Numbered from the stretch's first letter, positions 42,345 through 52,029 are shown. The stretch: 64,000 nucleotides of DNA from Verrucomicrobiales bacterium (GCA_002715965.1 PBAL01000086.1:1-64000); one strand, 5' to 3'. The notes: a model not told the origin generated them from the letters alone. Numbers and translations: made by a program.

Positions 42345-43754
42345 ATGGGCTTGAAGATCTTCAACACCCTCGAACGCGAAGTCGTGGAGTTCGTCCCGCT
42401 GGACCCGGCCGGCAAGAAAGTCGGCATGTATTGCTGTGGCCCGACGGTCTATGACTTCGCGCACATCGGCAATTTCCGGACATTCGTTTTCACCGACCTC
42501 GTCCGCCGTTATCTCGATTTCAAGGAATTCGACGTGACCCACGTGATGAACATTACGGACGTGGAAGACAAGATCATCCGCACTGTTCGCGAATCGGATA
42601 CTTCGCTCAAGGAATTTACCCGGCGCTTCGAAAAGGCCTTCTTGGAAGACATGGATGCGCTCGGCTGCAAGGCTCCCACGAAAAAGCCCCGTGCGACCGA
42701 ATACATCGGTCCCATTATCAAGCTCATCAAAAAGCTCGTGGATCGCGGGGTCGCATACCAAGCGAGCGACGGTTCGGTCTATTTCAGCATCGAGAAGTAT
42801 CGCGGTTGCGGTTGCCACTACGGGCAATTGGTCAATCTCAACTTCGGCGAGATGCGGACGGGTGAACGCGTCGCCGATGACGAATACGAAAAGGAGTCCC
42901 TTGCGGACTTTGCGCTCTGGAAGGCGCGCGTTCCGGAAGACGGCGAGGTGTTCTGGAAAAGCCCTTGGGGTGAAGGCCGCCCCGGCTGGCACATTGAGTG
43001 CAGCGCCATGAGCACGGAATTGCTGGGCAAGAGTTTCGACCTGCACCTGGGTGGAGAGGACCTCAAGTTCCCTCATCACGAAGATGAAATTGCGCAAAGC
43101 GAAGGAGCTTTCGAATACGGTGACGGAGAGCACTTCGTGAAGTTTTGGATGCACGGTTCGCACCTCCTCGTGGAAGGCAAGAAGATGCAGAAACGACTGG
43201 GCAACTTTTTCACCCTTCGCGATCTGACATCAAAGGGCTATCAGCCACGCGAAATCCGCTACCTGATGTTGAGTGCGCATTATCGCGAGCAATTCAACTT
43301 CACATTCGACGGGCTCGACGGAGCCCGCTCTGCGCTGGGCCGGTTGGACGACTGCCTGCTGAAACTTGGTGAGACGGCCGCCGGAGAAGGCACAGCGGAC
43401 TCCGATGTCATTTCGGCATTTGAGAGAGAACTGGATGACGACTTCAACGTCGCCGGTGCCTGGCGGGTCGTGTTCGATTGGATCAGAGACCGCAACAAGG
43501 AATTGGCAGACGAGTCTGTCACCGCTGAATCTGCTGCCAATGCGCTGGCGACCTGGGAAAAGATCAACTCCGTGTTTGGCATCGAGAACGTCGAAGCTCC
43601 CGTGCCTCCTGAAATCCAATCCCTCGCGGAAGAACGACAGGCCGCGCGCAAGGCAAAGGACTTCCAACGCTCCGACGAAATCCGTGACCAGCTCGCGGCT
43701 CAAGGCTGGGTGATTGAAGACACGCCCAAGGGTCCGCGCGTCAAGAAAGCCTGA
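42345..43754 (+). CDS. cysS: Cysteinyl-tRNA synthetase
   Basis: This 469-residue class-I synthetase charges tRNA-Cys. It has M-Y-C-C-G-P-T-V-Y-D with the zinc Cys (C31), the H-I-G-N motif (40-43), G-W-H-I-E-C-S-A-M with the next zinc ligand, and H-L-G-G-E-D-L-x-F-P-H-H-E-D-E. The KMSKS loop is K-M-Q-K-R (280-284) followed by L-G-N-F, differing at two positions from the consensus. The anticodon-binding helical domain and K-G-P-R-V-K-K end are present, so length and layout are normal. tmk follows after 2 bases, an operon. Confidence 0.96.
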   Translation: MGLKIFNTLEREVVEFVPLDPAGKKVGMYCCGPTVYDFAHIGNFRTFVFTDLVRRYLDFKEFDVTHVMNITDVEDKIIRTVRESDTSLKEFTRRFEKAFLEDMDALGCKAPTKKPRATEYIGPIIKLIKKLVDRGVAYQASDGSVYFSIEKYRGCGCHYGQLVNLNFGEMRTGERVADDEYEKESLADFALWKARVPEDGEVFWKSPWGEGRPGWHIECSAMSTELLGKSFDLHLGGEDLKFPHHEDEIAQSEGAFEYGDGEHFVKFWMHGSHLLVEGKKMQKRLGNFFTLRDLTSKGYQPREIRYLMLSAHYREQFNFTFDGLDGARSALGRLDDCLLKLGETAAGEGTADSDVISAFERELDDDFNVAGAWRVVFDWIRDRNKELADESVTAESAANALATWEKINSVFGIENVEAPVPPEIQSLAEERQAARKAKDFQRSDEIRDQLAAQGWVIEDTPKGPRVKKA

Positions 43755-43756
43755 TC

Positions 43757-44398
43757 ATGACCGGCCTCTTCATCAGCTTCGAGGGCACGGAAGGGGGTGG
43801 GAAATCGACGCAGATCGAACTGCTCGCGAATTGGCTGCGAGAACATGGCCACGAAGTCGTCGTTCATCGCGAGCCAGGCGGAACGCCCATCGGTGAAGAG
43901 ATCCGACACCTCCTGAAGCACAGCGACGCCAACGTCAACATGACCCCCGAGGCGGAGCTTTTGTTGATGAACGCCAGCCGCGCCCAGCTCGTACGCGAAG
44001 TGATTCGTCCCAGGCTCGAGCAAGGGTGCGTCGTTCTCTGCGATCGTTTCCACGATTCCACGGTGGTTTACCAAGGCTACGGCCGGCAACTCGACCTTGA
44101 GTCCGTTCGCGCCGTCATTCATCACGCTGTTGGCGAAACCCAGCCAGACATCACGTTGCTTCTGCGAGTACCGGTATCTGTCAGTGAAGAACGAAGGCGC
44201 GCCCGCGAAGAAAGTGAGCCGACGCAACGCGACCGATTCGAAGAAGCCGACCGCGAATTCTTCGAACGGGTGGAGGCTGGCTACGATCAAATTGCCGCGA
44301 GCGAGCCGGAACGAATTCGCACCATCGATGCGACGAAATCCGTCGATGAGATCCAGGCGGAAATTCGATCAGAAATCGGCCCGCTCCTATCTCCATAA
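43757..44398 (+). CDS. tmk: Thymidylate kinase
   Basis: This 213-residue enzyme phosphorylates dTMP to dTDP. The P-loop F-E-G-T-E-G-G-G-K-S-T is at residues 8-18, and the D-R-F-H-D-S-T-V-V-Y-Q-G-Y-G motif (residues about 95-108) positions dTMP. The lid region R-R-R-A-R-E-E-S-E carries extra Arg residues, which fits E. coli-type (type II) TMPK. The gene starts 2 bases after the cysS stop codon, so it is cotranscribed. The next gene follows at 52 bases. Confidence 0.95.
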   Translation: MTGLFISFEGTEGGGKSTQIELLANWLREHGHEVVVHREPGGTPIGEEIRHLLKHSDANVNMTPEAELLLMNASRAQLVREVIRPRLEQGCVVLCDRFHDSTVVYQGYGRQLDLESVRAVIHHAVGETQPDITLLLRVPVSVSEERRRAREESEPTQRDRFEEADREFFERVEAGYDQIAASEPERIRTIDATKSVDEIQAEIRSEIGPLLSP

Positions 44399-44449
44399 AG
44401 ACCGCAAACAACCCTTCCCTTTCCGAAACCGCGATGCTACCGATTCCGC

Positions 44450-45616
44450 GTGGCGTGGCGAATCCATGAATCCGTGATCCGCGGAGAGATCGACAATCGC
44501 GAAAAAGATCGCGTGGTCGGCAAGCTGTGGATTGAGGGTTACGACGACCCGGTGGAACTGGATCTCGTGGGCAATGCGCACCCCGATCTCGCCGGTTGCC
44601 TCCTTAAGTTTTCCAACTCCAGTGAACCCGTTCGAGTGCACCCTGAGGATGGCGTCGCGCCAATTCAGAAGGGCACGGCCGGCGACATGACTGCTTCGCG
44701 AAAGGTCCGTGTCTTCGACATCCCGGTCGAGGAAGCCTATATCATGGCCAAGCGCGGGGAAGCTCCCCCCGAACACATGGCCAACTCGCTCTACCTGGAG
44801 TGGTTCAGTGATTTCAACGGGCGCGTGGTGGTTGAGAGCGCTGACTACGAGCTTGAGATTTCCGCACCCGAATGGCGCCTGACCGAGAAGGAAAATGAGG
44901 AGCGTGCCCAGGCCGCAAGCGAAGGGATGTCCAACTTCATGGGACAACTGACCGATGCCCTTGAACACGCGCAATCCAAGGTGAATTACGAGAAGGATGA
45001 TTGGGACGAGTTCGACTACGAGAAGTTCATGCAGGAATCCGACGCCCGCACGGACAAATACATGGAGCTGCTCGACAAATATGGCGACTCCGAGGAAGGC
45101 GAAAAGATCATCGCCAAGGAAATGAACTGGGACAGCGAAGAGGAAGCTGAAGCAACCGATGCCGTTTTCGATTTTGACGAGGACGAAGCTCATGAGCTGG
45201 AGCCGATGGCAGAAACCGAAGGCGTCGATTGGATTCGCAACGACGAAGGACACGTCGTTCATCCACTGCAACACCGTTGTTTCAAGGACGCCATGAGGCT
45301 CTGGGACGAGGCGGACGATGCAGAATCTAACGATCAGTTCTCCGACCTGATCACCGGATACCAGATCCTCAGCGCCAAGCTCGCCGGCGCGCTGAACAGT
45401 CTTGCCTATGGCATCCACGACGACGACAGCGCGTTCACGGTCGCCTGCCTCAAGCGTGCCTTGAATGTCCTCCACAAGACCCAGGAAGCTTTGGAAACCC
45501 CGGCGGTGACCTCCTCCCTGCCGGACGAAATTGTGACTCGTGTGCGCAAGGAACTCTTTCAATTGCGCGAGGACATCATCGCCCTCATGAATCGTTTCCG
45601 CGGGCGGGCCGATTGA
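44450..45616 (+). CDS. Acidic hypothetical protein
   Basis: This 388-residue, very acidic cytoplasmic protein has no signal or membrane segment. The start is a GTG (44450), which gives M-A-W-R-I-H-E-S-V-I-R-G-E-I-D-N-R. The N-terminal ~140 residues are beta-rich and mention of E-L-D-L-V-G-N-A-H-P-D-L-A-G-C recalls domains of conserved Verrucomicrobiota proteins of unknown function. The middle (150-260) is a Glu/Asp-rich helical linker and the C-terminus is helical (A-L-N-S-L-A-Y-G-I-H-D-D-D-S-A-F-T-V-A-C-L-K-R). It follows cysS-tmk and may share their transcript. I do not recognise a family. Confidence 0.75.
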   Translation: MAWRIHESVIRGEIDNREKDRVVGKLWIEGYDDPVELDLVGNAHPDLAGCLLKFSNSSEPVRVHPEDGVAPIQKGTAGDMTASRKVRVFDIPVEEAYIMAKRGEAPPEHMANSLYLEWFSDFNGRVVVESADYELEISAPEWRLTEKENEERAQAASEGMSNFMGQLTDALEHAQSKVNYEKDDWDEFDYEKFMQESDARTDKYMELLDKYGDSEEGEKIIAKEMNWDSEEEAEATDAVFDFDEDEAHELEPMAETEGVDWIRNDEGHVVHPLQHRCFKDAMRLWDEADDAESNDQFSDLITGYQILSAKLAGALNSLAYGIHDDDSAFTVACLKRALNVLHKTQEALETPAVTSSLPDEIVTRVRKELFQLREDIIALMNRFRGRAD

Positions 45617-45862
45617 GATGCCGATCTCACGGCCTTTCACCAACGACTCACCCTCCGCAATCACACACTCAAGCACGCGCTTACGGATCCGCAACTTTTC
45701 AGCGGAATCGGAAGCGCCTACTCAGACGAGATTCTGCATCGTGCACAATTGTCGCCCGTCGCGCTCACACAGAAATTGTCCGGCGAGCAGCGTCACGCAA
45801 CTGCACGACGCAACACAGTTCATCCTCAATGAGTGGACGGAACGACTTCGACAAAATGCCTA
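45617..45862 (+). pseudogene. Formamidopyrimidine-DNA glycosylase/Nei fragment
   Basis: Directly after the previous stop codon the same frame reads [19 protein letters not shown], then [20 protein letters not shown]. This is the helix-two-turn-helix part of Fpg/Nei DNA-repair glycosylases (N-K-like T-L-K, G-I-G-N-x-Y-x-D-E-I). After a frame change the next frame gives [12 protein letters not shown]. The N-terminal catalytic Pro/Glu and the C-terminal zinc finger are missing. The fragment ends within three bases of the repeat unit at 45863, suggesting that repeat-associated rearrangement cut the gene. Confidence 0.75.
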
Positions 45863-45913
45863 AGCGAGCACCATTGAATGTTAGTGGCCATGCCGACCAG
45901 TGTTCGGCGCTCC
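45863..45913 (-). repeat. Single 51-bp unit of the GGAGCGCC repeat family
   Basis: On the minus strand it starts GGAGCGCCGAACACTGGTCG and ends CAATGGTGCTCGCTT. The length is exactly that of one arm of the element at 37246-37412, with the same outer and inner blocks. It lies at the truncated end of the Fpg/Nei remnant. Confidence 0.75.
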
Positions 45914-46079
45914 ACAATTCCTACCCTCCACTTCTGCCAATTATCGTCCCACTCAATAACCCCATCCGGACTATCGATTCAGCAATTTCCGCGCAGCGGG
46001 CTATTCGTTTCCTACCAGCCGTTCACACAATCACGCATTGCACTTGAACCCCACACACGCACACTCACCCCATGCCGAC
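45914..46079. other. Intergenic region upstream of the MFS gene
   Basis: These 166 bases between the repeat unit and the MFS start hold no recognisable gene, terminator or promoter with good spacing. The text is AC-rich (several CACACAC-like runs just before 46080). Confidence 0.35.
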
Positions 46080-47354
46080 ATGACCGCCGACGCTTCCAAC
46101 ACCCCGCCGACAAATTGGAAACGCGGATTCTGGAGTTTGTTCATCGTGCAGTTTCAAGGCGCGTTCAGCGACAACGTCTTCAAATTCCTGGTCGTGTTCC
46201 TGGTCAGCGCCTCACTCGCGCCGGAAGTTCGCGATCAATACATCCCGCTCATCCTCGCGCTGTTCTCGCTGCCATTCCTCCTTTTCTCAATGGCCGCCGG
46301 TTACCTCGCCGACCGCTATCCGAAACCAAGGGTGATTATTGGGACGAAGTGGTTGGAGGTCGGCATTATGTGCACCGGCACTATCGGGCTCTTCTTCCAG
46401 AATCCTATCGTGCTCGCAACGGTCTTGTTCTTCATGGGTGTTCAAAGCGCGTTCTTTGGACCGTCGAAATACGGCATACTTCCCGAACTCCTGCCGGAAT
46501 CGCGATTGGTCTGGGGCAACGGCTTCCTTGGCTTGGGAACCTTCATGGCCATCATCACCGGTGGCGTGCTGGCGGGTGTCCTCTCCGATCAACTCGGCGG
46601 AGAACGTGCCTGGATCGCCGGGTTTGTTCTGATCGGGCTTTCCTTCGTCGGCCTGTTTGCCTGCAAAGGTATTCCAACCATGAAACCTGCAAATCCGGAA
46701 AAGAAACTTCGGATCAATTTCCTCGCCGAACTCTGGGTAAATCTCCAGGCATCCCGCAAGGATCGGATCCTCAAACTCGCCCTTCTGGGCAGTGTCTACT
46801 TCTGGTTCCTAGGCGCGCTCTTCGGTGAACCCGCCATCCTCGTCTACGGTGAGGACATCCTCGATCTTGAAGACACGAAGATCGCTCTCCTCCGGGCCTT
46901 CCTCGCGATCGGAATCGCAATTGGTTGTGCTGCAGCCGGCTATCTATCCCTCGGAAAGATCGAATACGCCCTCATCCCCATTGGTGCTCTGGGAATGGCC
47001 GGCGCAGCGCTCTACATGGGACTGCCAGGACACGATTTCAAATCCATCGCGATCGCACTCTTCGTGCTCGGCTTCTTCGGTGGATTCTACGACATCCCGA
47101 TCAACGCCCTGCTACAGCACCGCCCTGATCCGAAGGACAAAGGCTCCATCATGGCCACCAATGGATGGCTCACCTCAGCCGGCGTCTTCGCAGCCGCCGG
47201 TGTCTTCTGGGTGCTCAAATCGCTGCTCGGTCTTTCCCCGACTCAGATCTTCATAGTCGGCGCAGCGGTGACCGCGTCACTGGGGTTCTACGCGCTCTTC
47301 GTCGTGCGGAAGTCCTTCGGCGAATTCGTCTTCCGCATGACCGGCAGGCAATAG
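46080..47354 (+). CDS. MFS transporter (lysophospholipid-transporter-like)
   Basis: This 424-residue protein with twelve predicted membrane helices starts at MTADASNTPPTNWKRGFWSL. The N-terminal motif F-W-S-L-F-I-V-Q-F-Q-G-A-F-S-D-N-V-F-K resembles LplT and the MFS half of fused acyltransferase-LplT proteins, which move lysophospholipids. The MFS loop motif G-Y-L-A-D-R-Y-P-K-P-R is complete. No acyltransferase gene follows, so substrate assignment is tentative; a general metabolite exporter is possible. It has its own transcription unit after a decayed region. Confidence 0.85.
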   Translation: MTADASNTPPTNWKRGFWSLFIVQFQGAFSDNVFKFLVVFLVSASLAPEVRDQYIPLILALFSLPFLLFSMAAGYLADRYPKPRVIIGTKWLEVGIMCTGTIGLFFQNPIVLATVLFFMGVQSAFFGPSKYGILPELLPESRLVWGNGFLGLGTFMAIITGGVLAGVLSDQLGGERAWIAGFVLIGLSFVGLFACKGIPTMKPANPEKKLRINFLAELWVNLQASRKDRILKLALLGSVYFWFLGALFGEPAILVYGEDILDLEDTKIALLRAFLAIGIAIGCAAAGYLSLGKIEYALIPIGALGMAGAALYMGLPGHDFKSIAIALFVLGFFGGFYDIPINALLQHRPDPKDKGSIMATNGWLTSAGVFAAAGVFWVLKSLLGLSPTQIFIVGAAVTASLGFYALFVVRKSFGEFVFRMTGRQ

Positions 47355-47454
47355 AAGCAGCATCGACTGCCAGTCGATGCATGCGAAGCGCATTCTGCGA
47401 GAAGTCGCACGCTCACTCGCTTGCATTCAAACCCCAGCGGCAGATAATCCACCA

Positions 47455-50400
47455 ATGGATTTCCCAAGAAGAGCACTCGCAGTCCTGCTGGTCATTCTCT
47501 CGGTTGCGCAGTCCAAAGCAGCCAACCCAATCCACGCCGGTGTCGCGCGCACAGACATCACTCCCACCGAACCCATTCGATTGAACGGCTATGGTGGCCG
47601 CAACAAGCCTTCAGAAGGAGTCGCTCAAGACCTCTGGGCCAAGGCGCTCGCAATTGGTGAAGACCAACCAGTGGTCATCATCACCGCAGACCTGATCGGA
47701 GTGCCGGACTGGATCACCACGGAGGTCGCAAAACGCATTTCCAAAGAAATCCGTTTTGATCCATCTCGACTCGCGATCTGCGCAACGCACACCCATACCG
47801 GCCCAACGATCAAAGGCGTGCTGGAAAACATCTTCATGAGCGACATTCCCGCAGATCAGATGAAGGTGATCACCGATTACTCAAACGCGCTCGTCGGCCA
47901 ACTCGCCAAGATCGCGTTGGAAGCATTGCGCAATCGCAAACCTGCCGTGATCGAATGGGGACAGGGCAAGGTGGATTTCGCAATCAATCGTCGCACATTG
48001 AAGAACGGCGTGTGGAGCGGCTTTGGCGAAGTTCCCGATGGTCCGGTGGATCACTCTCTTCCACTGATGCGGATCGCAATCGATGGAAAAACCAGGGCGC
48101 TGCTCGTCAACTACGCATGCCACTGCACGACCTTGGGTGGAAACTTCAACCAGATCCACGGCGACTGGGCGGGCCGGGCTGCCGAGTTGATCGAACAGAA
48201 CCATCCTGGCGCAAGCGCCCTCATCGCAATTGGCTGTGGAGCCGATGCCAATCCCAAGGCACGCGGCAAATTCGAATCCATCGAACCACACGCTCAATCA
48301 CTGGCCGCAGAAGTCGAACGGCTTCTAAAGACCCAGCTCAAACCCATCTCGCAAACTCCAAATACGGATCTTCACCGGATCGAACTCCCCTTCGATCCCA
48401 TGCCCTCGAAGGGCGTGTGGCAGAAACGGGCCGATGAGAACAGCCGACTTTCCTACTACGCCAAAAAGATGGTCAAGCGGATCGAATCCGGCACGAAGAT
48501 CCGGGAGCCGCTCTCCTATCCCATTCAGACCTGGACCTTCGGCGACGACCTCGCCATGGTGTTCCTTCCCGGCGAAGTCGTGGTCGACTACAGCCTGCGT
48601 CTCAAGAAGATCTTCGATTCCAAGCGCATCTGGATCAACGCCTACGCCAATGACATCCCATGCTACATCGCCTCACGTCGCCTCTACGACGAAGGCGGCT
48701 ACGAAGTCGATAAATCGATGTGGTACTACGATCAGGGGCGTCGTCTTTCCAAGGACACCGAAGAACTTGTTCTCGACGAAGTGACCCGACAACTGCCGCA
48801 CGAATTCTACTCTCCCGGAACGCTGCGCCAAATGCCTGCCCCAGTTTCCAAGGAAGCTGCGGCCGAAACGATCAAGGTTCGGCCCGGCATGAAGGTCGAA
48901 CTGGTCGCAGCCGAACCGCTCACCATGGATCCCATCGACGTTGCCTGGGGACCGGATGGAAGAATGTGGGTCGTCGAAATGGCCGATTATCCCAACGGCA
49001 TTGATGACATGGGCGCGTCAGGAGGACGCGTGCGATTTCTCGAAGACGATAACGGGGATGGAATCTACGATCGCTCCACACTGTTCCTCGACAAGCTCAA
49101 TTTCCCCAGCAGTGTCGCACCCTGGCGGGATGGCGTCTTGATCACGGCCGCGCCAGACATTCTCTTCGCCCGTGATACGAACGGTGATGGCCGAGCCGAC
49201 TCGGTTGAGAAACTCTTCTCCGGTTTTGGCGAAGGCAATCAGCAACACCGAGTAAATGGACTCCAATGGGGCCTGGACAACTGGATTCACTGCGCCAATG
49301 GCGACAGCAACGGCAAGATCAAGTCGCACAAGACCGGCAAGGTCGTCGATATCAACGGAATGGACTTCCGCATCAAGCCCGACACCGGCGAAATCGAAAC
49401 CGAGTTCGGCCGCACCCAACATGGCAAGAGCCGCGACGACGTGGGCAATTGGTTCGGCTGTAACAACTCCTGGCCCGGCTGGCATTTCGCCCTGGAAGAC
49501 CGCTTCCTGAAACGCAATCCACACGTCCGCTATCCGTCCCCCAAGGTCTACCTGCAAACACCGCCAAGCGCCGGTCCCGTGTATCCCGTCAGCCGCACGC
49601 TCAATCGCCTCAACGATTACTCCAAGGCCAATCGTTTCACCTCAGCCTGTGGATTCGTCATCTACCGTGACGATTTCCTCGGCACCAATTTCCAGGGAAA
49701 TTCCTTCGTCTGCGAACCGGTCCACAATCTTGTGCGCCGCGAGATCCTGACACCGAAAGGCGCGACCTTCAGCAGCCGCCAACCTGACGATGAAAAGGGC
49801 AAGGAGTTCTTCGCCTCCACCGACAATTGGTCGCGCCCCACCTCCGTCCGCACCGGCCCCGACGGCGCACTTTATGTCGTGGACATGTATCGTTTTCTCA
49901 TCGAGCACCCGCAATGGGTTCCCGCCGACTGGCAGCGCAAACTCAAGCTCCGCGACGGTCACGACAAAGGCCGCATCTACCGGGTGTACCCCGATGGCAA
50001 ACGCCCCCGACCCTTTACGCGCCTGGACAAGATGAACACCAGGCAATTGGTGAAGTCACTGGAAACTCCCAACGGCTGGCAACGTGACATGGCTCACCAA
50101 TTACTGCTCTGGCAAAAACATGCCGAATCATCGAAAGCTCTTGCGACATTGCTCAAGGAATCCACCAACGCATTGGCGCGAATGCACGCGCTCAGCATTC
50201 TCGACGGACAGAACGCGCTCGCCAGATCGCACCTGGAATCCGGCGTCGAAGATGATGACTGGCGCGTCCGAAGAATCACCGCTCGCCTGACTTCACGTTT
50301 CCCCGGCTTCCTCAATGACGAACGAAACGTATTCCGACTGGCGCGCACCAGGAATCTGCAGATCGCGATCCAGGGTGCCTACGCACTTCGAGAGTCGGGA

Positions 50401-52029
50401 ATAGATGACCTGGACTGGCTTGGGTCTATCGCATTCGCAGGCGCAACCGATGATTTCATTGCCGCTGCATTCCTGTCTTCCATGACAAGTTCATGGGACC
50501 CCACCTATCTTGTCCCACTCCCACGACACGGCGGGAATCTACTCTTTGCCGGGTTCCTGGGCACGGCAATCGGGGAAGGAAACATTAAGGCACTCCGCCA
50601 AGCTGCAAATCTCTGCACTCCTTACAAGGACGACAATTACAATCACATGAAGATCTTCTTTGAGGAATTGAAACGCAGGAACACCTCGATGAAGAAACTC
50701 GGATTGGATACTGATCCCGGTGTCTCGAAAACCTTTCGCGAAGCACTGTTCAAGGCCTTAAAAGTCGCTGAAGATCCGTCTCAATCTGATGAGCGACGGT
50801 CCAATGCGATTCGCATCCTCGGCATGGCCAATCCGCCATTCGATGTTTCCGCACAACTGACGGCGCTCCTCACACCCCGCAACTCCGATCGCATGCATAC
50901 GGAAGTCCTCACCGCGTTGACACACGCCCGAGGCCGCGTCTTGCCGGACGCCTTGTTCAGCCGATGGAATGGACTATCGCCATCGACCCGCCGGGCGGGC
51001 ATTTCCCACCTCGTGCGCAGATCAGATTGGTCCACGCGATTGATTGAAGAAGCTCGAGACAATCCTGCCGTTCGCCGAAGCATCAGTCCGCCTCAGCAAA
51101 TTCAGTTGAAGAATCACCGCAGTCAGACACTTCGCGAAGCAGCGCGGACGCTATTCGGCCTCACCTCAACCTCTGCCCGATCAGATCTCATCGCCCAGTT
51201 TCAACCCGCATTGAATCTGAGGGGTAGTGCGGAAAACGGCCGGGCACTGTTCGCCCTCGCCTGCTCGGTCTGCCACAAGATTGGTGATATTGGGAACGCT
51301 GTCGGCCCCGATCTGACCGCGTTAACCGACCGATCCAAACCAGCGATGCTCGCGGCCATCATCGATCCCAATCGCGCAGTCGAAGACAAGTACCTCAGCT
51401 ACACAATCGCCACCTCCACTGGAGCGGAAATCGCGGGACTCCTGGCTGAGGAATCGAGCACGGCGGTTCGACTGGTCGATGCCACCGGCTCATCGCATTC
51501 GATCGCGCGAGACCAGATCAAGACGATGAACAGTTCCGGCATGTCTCTTATGCCCGAGGGGCTGGAATCAGCCTTCAACCACCGGCAAATGGCGGACCTT
51601 CTTGCGTATCTCAAGGGCATTGGCACGCCTCAGTACATCAGCGCGGAATCGGACGGATCGATTCGACTCATGGTATCGAATGGTTCCGCATCACGTCCTG
51701 AAATCCGGGGTGACGGCGCGTTTACCGGAATCACCACCAACGACAAAGTCAGTTGGCAGGTGGAGCAGATGCCTGCCGGTGGCTACGACATCATGGCTTT
51801 CTCGGCAGTGGATAGGACCTACTGGGGGAAACCGTTTCATCTGCAGGTAGGAACTCGAACGGCGGATGGAACATTCGAATCCACCGGTGGCCTCCATCGC
51901 TTCCGCAGCCGGAAATTCGGGAATATCCGTTTGGACGCACCACAATCAAAGACGACCATCACGCTCAGGCACAGCGCGACCAATGTGCAGATTGCGATCA
52001 AGGAGATCGTGCTGATTCCAAACGAGTAG
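47455..52029 (+). CDS. Giant ceramidase-like / PVC propeller / HEAT / cytochrome c fusion protein
   Basis: This is a 1524-residue exported protein (signal peptide 1-23, M-D-F-P-R-R-A-L-A-V-L-L-V-I-L-S). Residues ~25-440 are a ceramidase-like domain with the full zinc motif A-T-H-T-H-T-G-P (H112, H114) and A-C-H-C-T-T-L. Residues ~480-830 are the PVC-type glucose-sorbosone-dehydrogenase-like propeller (W-G-P-D-G-R-M-W-V-V-E-M-A-D-Y-P, R-V-N-G-L-Q-W-G-L-D, G-P-D-G-A-L-Y-V-V-D-M-Y). A HEAT-like helical section (~880-1230) is followed by cytochrome c with C1270-S-V-C1273-H1274 and a C-terminal beta domain. Two enzyme types that are usually separate genes are joined in one uninterrupted frame. It probably couples amide or glycan hydrolysis to oxidation in the periplasm; the substrate is unknown. 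Confidence 0.9.
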   Translation: MDFPRRALAVLLVILSVAQSKAANPIHAGVARTDITPTEPIRLNGYGGRNKPSEGVAQDLWAKALAIGEDQPVVIITADLIGVPDWITTEVAKRISKEIRFDPSRLAICATHTHTGPTIKGVLENIFMSDIPADQMKVITDYSNALVGQLAKIALEALRNRKPAVIEWGQGKVDFAINRRTLKNGVWSGFGEVPDGPVDHSLPLMRIAIDGKTRALLVNYACHCTTLGGNFNQIHGDWAGRAAELIEQNHPGASALIAIGCGADANPKARGKFESIEPHAQSLAAEVERLLKTQLKPISQTPNTDLHRIELPFDPMPSKGVWQKRADENSRLSYYAKKMVKRIESGTKIREPLSYPIQTWTFGDDLAMVFLPGEVVVDYSLRLKKIFDSKRIWINAYANDIPCYIASRRLYDEGGYEVDKSMWYYDQGRRLSKDTEELVLDEVTRQLPHEFYSPGTLRQMPAPVSKEAAAETIKVRPGMKVELVAAEPLTMDPIDVAWGPDGRMWVVEMADYPNGIDDMGASGGRVRFLEDDNGDGIYDRSTLFLDKLNFPSSVAPWRDGVLITAAPDILFARDTNGDGRADSVEKLFSGFGEGNQQHRVNGLQWGLDNWIHCANGDSNGKIKSHKTGKVVDINGMDFRIKPDTGEIETEFGRTQHGKSRDDVGNWFGCNNSWPGWHFALEDRFLKRNPHVRYPSPKVYLQTPPSAGPVYPVSRTLNRLNDYSKANRFTSACGFVIYRDDFLGTNFQGNSFVCEPVHNLVRREILTPKGATFSSRQPDDEKGKEFFASTDNWSRPTSVRTGPDGALYVVDMYRFLIEHPQWVPADWQRKLKLRDGHDKGRIYRVYPDGKRPRPFTRLDKMNTRQLVKSLETPNGWQRDMAHQLLLWQKHAESSKALATLLKESTNALARMHALSILDGQNALARSHLESGVEDDDWRVRRITARLTSRFPGFLNDERNVFRLARTRNLQIAIQGAYALRESGIDDLDWLGSIAFAGATDDFIAAAFLSSMTSSWDPTYLVPLPRHGGNLLFAGFLGTAIGEGNIKALRQAANLCTPYKDDNYNHMKIFFEELKRRNTSMKKLGLDTDPGVSKTFREALFKALKVAEDPSQSDERRSNAIRILGMANPPFDVSAQLTALLTPRNSDRMHTEVLTALTHARGRVLPDALFSRWNGLSPSTRRAGISHLVRRSDWSTRLIEEARDNPAVRRSISPPQQIQLKNHRSQTLREAARTLFGLTSTSARSDLIAQFQPALNLRGSAENGRALFALACSVCHKIGDIGNAVGPDLTALTDRSKPAMLAAIIDPNRAVEDKYLSYTIATSTGAEIAGLLAEESSTAVRLVDATGSSHSIARDQIKTMNSSGMSLMPEGLESAFNHRQMADLLAYLKGIGTPQYISAESDGSIRLMVSNGSASRPEIRGDGAFTGITTNDKVSWQVEQMPAGGYDIMAFSAVDRTYWGKPFHLQVGTRTADGTFESTGGLHRFRSRKFGNIRLDAPQSKTTITLRHSATNVQIAIKEIVLIPNE

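Noticed and set aside
44387-45694. 435-codon minus-strand frame opposite the acidic hypothetical gene
   Set aside because: The plus-strand protein is in line with cysS-tmk and has normal composition; the antisense frame is His/Val/Phe-rich and arises from the Asp/Glu-rich codons on the other strand.
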